Assembly (NCBI GenBank): GCA_023248505.1
Contig: JAHFEM010000143.1
Coordinates: forward strand, 1 to 5,943
Source: Nitrospirota bacterium
Lineage (GTDB): Bacteria > Nitrospirota > Nitrospiria > SBBL01 > Manganitrophaceae
Length of the DNA stretch: 5,943 bases
Direction of reading: 5' to 3'
Shown here: piece by piece, positions 1 through 5,943 of the stretch
Layout: each line of letters starts with the position of its first letter
How positions within the stretch are numbered: position 1 is the stretch's first letter
The notes under the pieces: generated by a model
Told to the model about the DNA's origin: nothing
Seen by the model: the letters and a program-made list of their open reading frames with translations, nothing else
Database searches by the model: none
Program-made: the position numbers and the translations under genes

Positions 1-453
1 ATCCGAGAGCTGATGAAAGAAGGGAACATCTACCTGGCCTCCCGGATGATGGGGCGGTACTACACGATGGAGGGAAAGGTCCTTGCCGGGGATGGGATGG
101 GGAAGAAACTCGGCTTCCCGACCGCCAATTTCCGCCTTCCCAATGAATTGGTCCCCAAGGAGGGAGTCTATGCGGTCCGGGTCGCCACCCTCAAGGCGGA
201 GGGATATGTCACCCTCGATGGGATTGTTTATATCGGATCGCGGCCGACATTCGGCCAGCACGAGAGCCGGATGGAAGTTCACATCTTCGATTTTAACGAA
301 GATATCTACGGCAAGCGGCTGCTGGTGACCTTCATTGACTGGATCCGCGGCGATCAAAAGTTCGAGTCGACCGAGGCACTCATTGAACAGATGAAGAAAG
401 ATGCCGAACAGGCCCGGGGGGTCTTGAAGGAAAAAGGGGCCACCCCAACCTGA
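1..453 (+). CDS. ribF: Bifunctional riboflavin kinase/FAD synthetase, C-terminal part (5' end outside window)
   Basis: RibF phosphorylates riboflavin to FMN and then adenylylates it to FAD in the cytoplasm. Only the last 150 codons are present. The reading frame is open from base 1, so the N-terminal FAD synthetase (nucleotidyltransferase) domain lies upstream of the window. What is visible is the riboflavin kinase domain. The end of the linker (IREL...ASRMMGRYY) is followed by the flavokinase signature GKKLGFPTAN near bases 100-130. Next come YIGSRPTFG near 230-255 and EVHIFDFNEDIYGK near 274-315, whose first Glu fits the catalytic acidic residue of the family. The usual C-terminal helix (KFESTEALIEQMKKD) closes the domain. 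The protein ends normally with TGA and shows no sign of decay. tilS begins 7 nt later, so the two are probably co-transcribed. Family assignment is secure; bifunctionality is inferred from the family, since the N-terminal half is not seen. Confidence 0.95.
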   Translation: MRELMKEGNIYLASRMMGRYYTMEGKVLAGDGMGKKLGFPTANFRLPNELVPKEGVYAVRVATLKAEGYVTLDGIVYIGSRPTFGQHESRMEVHIFDFNEDIYGKRLLVTFIDWIRGDQKFESTEALIEQMKKDAEQARGVLKEKGATPT

Positions 454-460
454 CCTGGAG

Positions 461-1957
461 ATGCGCTCAATTCTGCAAGAGTCAACCCGCAAGAGCCAAC
501 CCATTCTTAAGACATTCGCTCAATGTCTGCAGCGATTTCCTCTGCAACCCGGGGATAAGATCGTCGCGGCCGTTTCGGGCGGGGCCGATTCGGTCTGCCT
601 TCTTTCTCTCCTCCGGCAACTTTCCACCCGTTGCGCCTTCACGCTTCACGTCGCCCACTTAAATCACGGCTTTCGGCCGGAGGCAAGCCAAGAGGCCGAT
701 TTCGTCAAACGGCTCTGCGACGATTGGGAAATTCCGATCACGCTTTCCTCCCTCCCGGTCCCGCAGATTTGCAAGGAACAACACCTCTCAAAGCAAGAAG
801 GCGCCCGACAGGTTCGCTACGCCTTTCTGAAGGAGGTCGCGAGAACGGTCGGCGCCCGATGGATCGCCTTGGGCCATACGGCCGACGACCAAGCGGAAAC
901 CTTCTTAATGCGCCTGCTGCGGGGAGCCGGATCGCAGGGACTCGGCGCGATTCCTCGGATGCGCGACGGGATCATCATTCGGCCGCTCCTGATGATTTCG
1001 CGGGAACAAATCTTAGATGAATTATCGCGGGAGCGCATCCCATTCATCGAAGATTCCTCCAACCGACAGGAAGTCTACCTCCGAAATCGCATCCGACATC
1101 GGCTTCTCCCTCTCCTTGAGGAATACAATCCGAAGGTGAAGGAGGCCCTCTTCAGAGAGACCGAACTACTGCAGGAGGAGAATGATTTCTTGACCCGATA
1201 CACGGAGGAGTTGATTCCGCAGATCTGCATCGAAAAAAAAGAAGCGACGGTGTCGTTCGATCTCCAACGCCTCGGGTCGCTCCATCCCGCCCTCCAGCGG
1301 CGGATGGTTCGATGGGGGCTCGACCAGCTCCATCCCGGATTGAAAGGAATCGGCTTTAAACATGTAGAAGCGGTCTTATCGAAGGCGCTCCCCGGCCCGA
1401 CCGGGAAAGTTTACTCCCTTCCCCATCATTTCCAAGTCGAGAAAGGCTATACGAAACTTCTTCTCCGGAAGAACGCTTCGAAAGAGGGCCGGGCGGAGAC
1501 TCTTTTACCAACGTTGCCGGCGGAGATTTCCCTCTCACCCTCCTCGAACCCGATCGACCTCCCCCAGTGGGGACTGCGGCTGACCCTTACCCTGCGCCGG
1601 CACCGAGAACAGCCCCTTATTTTTTCCACTTGCGCCGCTTCTTTCGATTTTGATAGAATTTCTAATTCTTTGTCCCTTCGCGGGTGGCGGCCGGGGGATT
1701 TTCTCGTTCCAACCGGAATGGGGGGCAAACATAAAAAACTTCAAGACCTATTCGTTGACGCCAAAATTCCAAGATCGCAAAGGGCTTCGATCCCGATCCT
1801 GACCTGCTCCGAAGGAGTCTTGTGGGTGGTCGGTCTGCGGGTGGATGATCGCTTCCTGGCAACAGAAACAACAAAAGAGGTACTGACGATAGAGGCTCAA
1901 GCGCTGGATCGATCCGCCTTTCGTTCGCGCGTGAAGCCGTTCCTGGGGGGGCGCTGA
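461..1957 (+). CDS. tilS: tRNA(Ile)-lysidine synthetase TilS
   Basis: TilS converts C34 of the tRNA-Ile CAU anticodon to lysidine using ATP and lysine, so that the tRNA reads AUA. The 498-residue protein is complete and slightly longer than typical members. The N-terminal PP-loop ATPase domain carries SGGADS at residues 39-44, HLNHG at 66-70 and GHTADDQAET at 138-147, all family hallmarks. It ends with FIEDSSN and RNRIRHRLLPLL around 196-219. A helical middle domain follows (LHPALQRRMVRWGL near 274-287). The C-terminal TilS domain has LRGWRPGDF at 406-414 and a GGKHKKLQDLF..AKIP..R segment at 421-441. The ATG at 461 is the only in-frame ATG near the domain start, but GGAG directly abuts it, leaving no spacing for a normal ribosome-binding site. 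Initiation may therefore be coupled to ribF termination 7 nt upstream, or may use a nearby non-ATG codon. The stop is directly followed by the hpt ATG. Confidence 0.96.
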   Translation: MRSILQESTRKSQPILKTFAQCLQRFPLQPGDKIVAAVSGGADSVCLLSLLRQLSTRCAFTLHVAHLNHGFRPEASQEADFVKRLCDDWEIPITLSSLPVPQICKEQHLSKQEGARQVRYAFLKEVARTVGARWIALGHTADDQAETFLMRLLRGAGSQGLGAIPRMRDGIIIRPLLMISREQILDELSRERIPFIEDSSNRQEVYLRNRIRHRLLPLLEEYNPKVKEALFRETELLQEENDFLTRYTEELIPQICIEKKEATVSFDLQRLGSLHPALQRRMVRWGLDQLHPGLKGIGFKHVEAVLSKALPGPTGKVYSLPHHFQVEKGYTKLLLRKNASKEGRAETLLPTLPAEISLSPSSNPIDLPQWGLRLTLTLRRHREQPLIFSTCAASFDFDRISNSLSLRGWRPGDFLVPTGMGGKHKKLQDLFVDAKIPRSQRASIPILTCSEGVLWVVGLRVDDRFLATETTKEVLTIEAQALDRSAFRSRVKPFLGGR

Positions 1958-2500
1958 ATGGAAGGACGGATCTTTGGAAAGCCGATGATTACCCAGGAGG
2001 AGATGCGAAAACGCATCCAAGAACTGGGGTTACGCATCGCCCAAGATTATCAAGAGAAAGAGCTCGTATTGGTCGGCGTTCTAAAGGGCGCCTTCGTTTT
2101 CTTTGCAGATTTAGCGCGCGCCATCCCCCTTCCCCTCCATGTCGATTTCTTGGTGGTTTCAAGCTACGGCGACAAGAAGAAAAGCAGTGGAATGGTCAAG
2201 GTCATTTCCGATGTTTCTCACACGATAAAGGGAAAAGATGTCCTCGTGGTCGAGGACATCGTCGATTCTGGGTTGACCCTGACCTTCCTCAAGAAGAAAT
2301 TTATGGCGCGAAAACCGAATTCGCTGCGCTTCTGTACCCTGCTGGATAAGCCGCAACGCCGAAAAGCGGAAGTGGTCATCGACTATGTCGGCTTCACCAT
2401 CCCCAACAAATATGTCGTCGGGTACGGGCTCGACTACGAAAACAAGTACCGGAACCTCCCCTATATTGCCGTGCTGGACAACATCCGGGAAGATCCCTGA
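1958..2500 (+). CDS. hpt: Hypoxanthine(-guanine) phosphoribosyltransferase
   Basis: This purine salvage enzyme transfers phosphoribose from PRPP to hypoxanthine and/or guanine to give IMP/GMP in the cytoplasm. The 180-residue length is normal for the family. Visible landmarks are VGVLKGAFVFFADL at residues 39-52, VVSSYGDKKKSSG at 66-78 (the flexible active-site loop), and the PRPP-binding motif VLVVEDIVDSGLT at 95-107 with its paired acidic residues. The C-terminal DKPQRRK (130-136) and VGYGLDYENKYRNLPYI (154-170) hold the purine-binding and metal-contacting residues. The chosen ATG touches the tilS stop codon (TGA then ATG). A G7 run 6 nt upstream (1945-1951) is the only candidate ribosome-binding site, so translation is probably coupled to tilS. 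A start at 1985 is possible but would trim the N-terminal strand. Base versus substrate preference (hypoxanthine or guanine) cannot be read from sequence alone. Confidence 0.95.
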   Translation: MEGRIFGKPMITQEEMRKRIQELGLRIAQDYQEKELVLVGVLKGAFVFFADLARAIPLPLHVDFLVVSSYGDKKKSSGMVKVISDVSHTIKGKDVLVVEDIVDSGLTLTFLKKKFMARKPNSLRFCTLLDKPQRRKAEVVIDYVGFTIPNKYVVGYGLDYENKYRNLPYIAVLDNIREDP

Positions 2501-2559
2501 GAGAACCAAACCGACTCGGATCGGCTGAAACGATCGATTTGCTCCCCAAGTAAAGAGGC

Positions 2560-2600
2560 GAAAACGGCCTCCGGACTTTCGGATCGAAAGAGGCGTTTTC
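2560..2600 (+). terminator. Probable intrinsic terminator after hpt (possibly bidirectional)
   Basis: A hairpin begins about 60 nt after the hpt stop. The outer stem pairs GAAAACG (2560-2566) and CCT (2568-2570) with AGGCGTTTTC (2591-2600), leaving G2567 bulged. An inner perfect 6-bp stem pairs CTTTCG (2576-2581) with CGAAAG (2585-2590) over a GAT loop, with CCGGA (2571-2575) bulged on the left. The stem base is an A-tract paired with a T-tract, a form common in terminators that work in both directions. The T-run is only four long. It sits between a gene end and a clear promoter, which supports the call. Confidence 0.6.
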
Positions 2601-2628
2601 TCAATTAAGGGGGCCGCTTTAGTATTGA

Positions 2629-2657
2629 TTGTCACCGCTGAAAAACTATGTTAGAAT
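2629..2657 (+). promoter_or_regulatory. Sigma-70-type promoter for ftsH
   Basis: The -35 box TTGTCA (2629-2634) and -10 box TAGAAT (2652-2657) each match the consensus at five of six positions and are exactly 17 nt apart. A TGT immediately before the -10 box gives an extended -10 element. Transcription would start near 2664, leaving a short U-rich leader of about 26 nt before the ftsH ATG. The promoter lies just after the probable hpt terminator, so ftsH most likely has its own transcription start. No heat-shock (sigma-32 type) boxes were evident by eye. Confidence 0.75.
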
Positions 2658-2679
2658 GTGGAGCAATATTTTGTTTTTT

Positions 2680-2685
2680 AGGAGG
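2680..2685 (+). promoter_or_regulatory. Strong ribosome-binding site of ftsH
   Basis: AGGAGG lies 5 nt before the ATG at 2691, a perfect Shine-Dalgarno sequence. It fixes the ftsH start and is far stronger than the sites in front of tilS or hpt, which suggests ftsH is translated independently and well. Confidence 0.85.
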
Positions 2686-2690
2686 ATTAA

Positions 2691-4508
<1,818 letters not shown>

Positions 4509-4538
4509 CAGCTTATCGCGCACCTTACCATCACAAAG

Positions 4539-4566
4539 GCGCCGCTCGGGTCCGCCCGGTCGGCGC
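4539..4566 (+). other. GC-rich hairpin downstream of ftsH
   Basis: GCGCCG (4539-4544) pairs with CGGCGC (4561-4566), and CGGG (4547-4550) pairs with CCCG (4555-4558) over a TCCG tetraloop, with one mismatch and one G-T pair between. It begins 31 nt after the ftsH stop. There is no T-run after it, so it is not a classic intrinsic terminator. It could stabilise the ftsH mRNA end, slow polymerase, or assist factor-dependent termination. Confidence 0.5.
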
Positions 4567-4590
4567 GCAGACAACTCAAGGCCTCATTCC

Positions 4591-5601
4591 ATGTCAATCG
4601 ATGAACCCGCCTCATCTCCCAAAACGAAGGGGAGAGGCGGGTTCGCAGTCTCACCCCCGTCGCAGAAGGCCCTTCTCAACGACCGCCGCTCGACACGAAA
4701 CCCGGCCTCTTCCCCCGGAACCCTCAGACCGCATCTCATACCGAAGAAAACCGGGACCTGGCATTGCGGCGCTTATCGCTTGAATTACACCCGGAGTCCG
4801 TTGATCATGGCGGTCTTGAATGTCACCCCCGATTCCTTTTCGGACGGCGGGTTGTTTTTGAATTCGGATCAAGCGGTCGAGCAAGCGATTCGGATGGAGG
4901 AGGAAGGGGCCGATGTGATCGATATCGGCGGAGAGTCGACGCGTCCCGGCGCCGCCTCGGTTCCGGTAGAGGAAGAGATTCGACGTGTGGCCCCGATTAT
5001 TGAGCGACTGGCAAAGCGGCTTCACATCCCGATCTCGATCGATACAACCAAGTCGGAAGTGGCGGAGCGGGCGATCGAAGCGGGGGCCTCCATCATCAAC
5101 GACGTCAGCGGTTTCACGCGCGACCCCAAGATGCTGTCCCTGGCCGCGCGCGCTCAGGCCGGTCTCGTCATCATGCACGCGAAAGGAACGCCTCAGACGA
5201 TGCAGCGCCATCCCCGATATCACGACTTAATCGGAGAGATCCGCCGGTTTTTAAGCCGTCAAGTCGAGGCGGCAATCGATCACCGCATTCCGAGAAGCCG
5301 GATCGTCGTCGACCCCGGCATCGGATTTGGAAAGACCGGGAACCATAATCTGAAAATTCTTCATCATCTTGATTCCTTCACCGATCTTGGCGTCCCGTTG
5401 ATGGTCGGCCCCTCGCGCAAATCTTTTATCGGACGGATTCTGGATCTTCCCCCTTCGGAGAGGATGGAAGGAACCGCCGCCGCCGTCGCGATCGCGATCT
5501 TTCAAGGGGCGCGGATGATCCGGGTCCACGATATCCAACCCCTCGCGCGGGTGGCCCGCGTGGCCGAGGCGATCCGCAGAGAGGAGAGACCCCATGACTG
5601 A
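4591..5601 (+). CDS. folP: Dihydropteroate synthase (start codon uncertain)
   Basis: DHPS joins para-aminobenzoate to 6-hydroxymethyl-dihydropterin diphosphate in folate synthesis and is the sulfonamide target. Counting from ATG 4591 (336 residues), the TIM-barrel landmarks are NVTPDSFSDGG at 77-87, IDIGGESTRPGA at 110-121, SIDTTKS at about 150-154, NDVSGF at 170-175, MHAKGTPQTM at 195-204 (often MHMKGTPQTM), DPGIGFGKT at 241-249, GPSRKSFIG at 273-281 and RVHD at 311-314. All core residues look normal. Homology-like sequence only begins near TWHCG at residues 56-60. The preceding 55 residues are Ser/Pro/Arg-rich, contain a strong hairpin, and make the protein longer than the usual 270-290 residues. 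No in-frame ATG, GTG, TTG or CTG lies between 4591 and TWHCG; the next is TTG at 4780, which would remove the first strand. An ATG at 4444 inside ftsH is rejected. The product is secure; the 5' end is not. Confidence 0.93.
   Translation: MSIDEPASSPKTKGRGGFAVSPPSQKALLNDRRSTRNPASSPGTLRPHLIPKKTGTWHCGAYRLNYTRSPLIMAVLNVTPDSFSDGGLFLNSDQAVEQAIRMEEEGADVIDIGGESTRPGAASVPVEEEIRRVAPIIERLAKRLHIPISIDTTKSEVAERAIEAGASIINDVSGFTRDPKMLSLAARAQAGLVIMHAKGTPQTMQRHPRYHDLIGEIRRFLSRQVEAAIDHRIPRSRIVVDPGIGFGKTGNHNLKILHHLDSFTDLGVPLMVGPSRKSFIGRILDLPPSERMEGTAAAVAIAIFQGARMIRVHDIQPLARVARVAEAIRREERPHD
4603..4644 (+). repeat. Long perfect inverted repeat (hairpin) in the ftsH-folP junction
   Basis: GAACCCGCCTC (4603-4613) is matched perfectly by GAGGCGGGTTC (4634-4644). 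After an ATC bulge, a further TCCC (4617-4620) pairs with GGGA (4630-4633), leaving an A-rich loop. No T-run follows on either strand. It may be a terminator without a U-tract, a REP-like palindrome present elsewhere in the genome, or a folP leader structure. If the folP start at 4591 were right, the hairpin would lie inside its coding sequence, which argues for non-coding sequence here. Confidence 0.55.
5582..5586 (+). promoter_or_regulatory. Ribosome-binding site of the PilZ-domain gene inside folP
   Basis: AGGAG within the last folP codons lies 7 nt before the ATG at 5594, good spacing for initiation. It supports that ATG as a true start despite the 8-nt overlap with folP. Confidence 0.65.
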
Positions 5602-5943
5602 AAACAGCCCAAACGAGAAAAGGCAGTCTTCCCGTCTCGAAGGGGTGACCCTACCGGTGGAGTATGCATTGCAAAATCAACCTCAGTCAGTCAAACGGGC
5701 CCGGGCCATGAGCATCGGCGAGGCCGGTTTTATGCTCCTGCTTGAAGAGACCGTCGCGATGGGAACGCTGCTTCACCTGAAGCTCTACCTTCCCAAAACG
5801 CTCTTTCCGTTCTCGAACTGGCAGACGATTCCCCTGGAGGCCAAAGTCGTTCGGGTCGACAGCCAAACAAGCCAAGAGGGATATTACCGACACGGTCTGC
5901 TGATCACAAAAATCTCGGATCAGGATGACGCTACCTTAAAAAG
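5594..5943 (+). CDS. PilZ-domain-like protein, N-terminal 116 residues (3' end outside window)
   Basis: The frame is open from ATG 5594 to the window edge. The first 116 residues read as a single PilZ-type beta-barrel, the usual receptor domain for the second messenger c-di-GMP. An RxxxR motif (R10-QSS-R14) opens the domain, followed by a strand (GVTLPVEYAL, 17-26) and the position of the second ligand motif (ARAMSIGEAGFMLLL, 36-50). Further strands are at 56-66 and 79-89 (IPLEAKVVRVD), with a closing strand at YYRHGLLITKI (97-107). The second motif is degenerate: (D/N)xSxxG is replaced by A-M-S-I-G-E, so c-di-GMP binding is uncertain. No signal peptide or membrane segment is seen. It overlaps folP by 8 nt and has a good ribosome-binding site, so it is translationally coupled to folP. 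Its target is unknown. PilZ is the best reading, with moderate confidence. Confidence 0.7.
   Translation, partial: MTENSPNEKRQSSRLEGVTLPVEYALQNQPQSVKRARAMSIGEAGFMLLLEETVAMGTLLHLKLYLPKTLFPFSNWQTIPLEAKVVRVDSQTSQEGYYRHGLLITKISDQDDATLK

Noticed and set aside
2159..2635. Minus-strand open frame of 158 codons opposite hpt and the hpt-ftsH spacer
   Set aside because: It spans the terminator and part of the ftsH promoter region, shows no recognisable domain and is antisense to intact hpt.
4664..4676. AGAAGG-C-CCTTCT palindrome as a third hairpin or an operator
   Set aside because: With a single-base centre it cannot form a tight hairpin as written, and a 13-nt dyad with no second copy is weak evidence for an operator.
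4601..4783. Plus-strand frame of 60 codons between ftsH and folP as a small gene
   Set aside because: It begins in the arm of the inverted repeat, lacks a ribosome-binding site, is Pro/Arg-rich and overlaps the folP coding start region.
4651..5223. Minus-strand open frame of 190 codons opposite folP
   Set aside because: It is antisense to a gene with unmistakable DHPS motifs and shows no domain of its own.

Overview
This window is a compact run of housekeeping genes, all on the + strand, from a bacterium of moderately high GC content. Gene order (ribF, tilS, hpt, ftsH, folP, then a PilZ-domain gene) and the style of the FtsH and DHPS proteins suggest a Gram-negative-type lineage. Nitrospirota or a deltaproteobacteria-like phylum is the best guess. 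That placement is an impression from protein style; no database search was possible.

Layout. Positions 1-453 hold the 3' part of ribF (the riboflavin kinase domain), cut by the window edge. After 7 nt comes tilS (tRNA-Ile lysidine synthetase), whose TGA is followed immediately and in the same frame by the ATG of hpt (hypoxanthine phosphoribosyltransferase). These three genes look like one transcription unit. It appears to end in a 190-nt spacer carrying a hairpin terminator at 2560-2600. The same spacer holds a very good sigma-70-type promoter (TTGTCA, 17 nt, extended TAGAAT) and a perfect AGGAGG ribosome-binding site, which start ftsH, the membrane AAA+ zinc protease.

Downstream of ftsH is a poorly conserved-looking stretch of about 230-270 nt with two very stable hairpins. 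folP (dihydropteroate synthase) follows; its core is unmistakable but its start codon is unclear. folP overlaps by 8 nt a small gene whose product begins like a PilZ (c-di-GMP receptor) domain. That gene runs off the window end.

How the genes relate. ribF makes flavin cofactors, tilS matures a tRNA, hpt salvages purines, ftsH does membrane protein quality control and folP makes folate. The tilS-hpt-ftsH order is an old, widely conserved arrangement. It is notable because TilS and HprT are fused in Listeria and have been reported to act together on ftsH transcription in Bacillus subtilis. I see no mobile elements, CRISPR arrays, tRNA or rRNA genes. The least ordinary parts are the hairpin-rich ftsH-folP junction and the PilZ gene coupled to folP. 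I do not see a clearly new system here.
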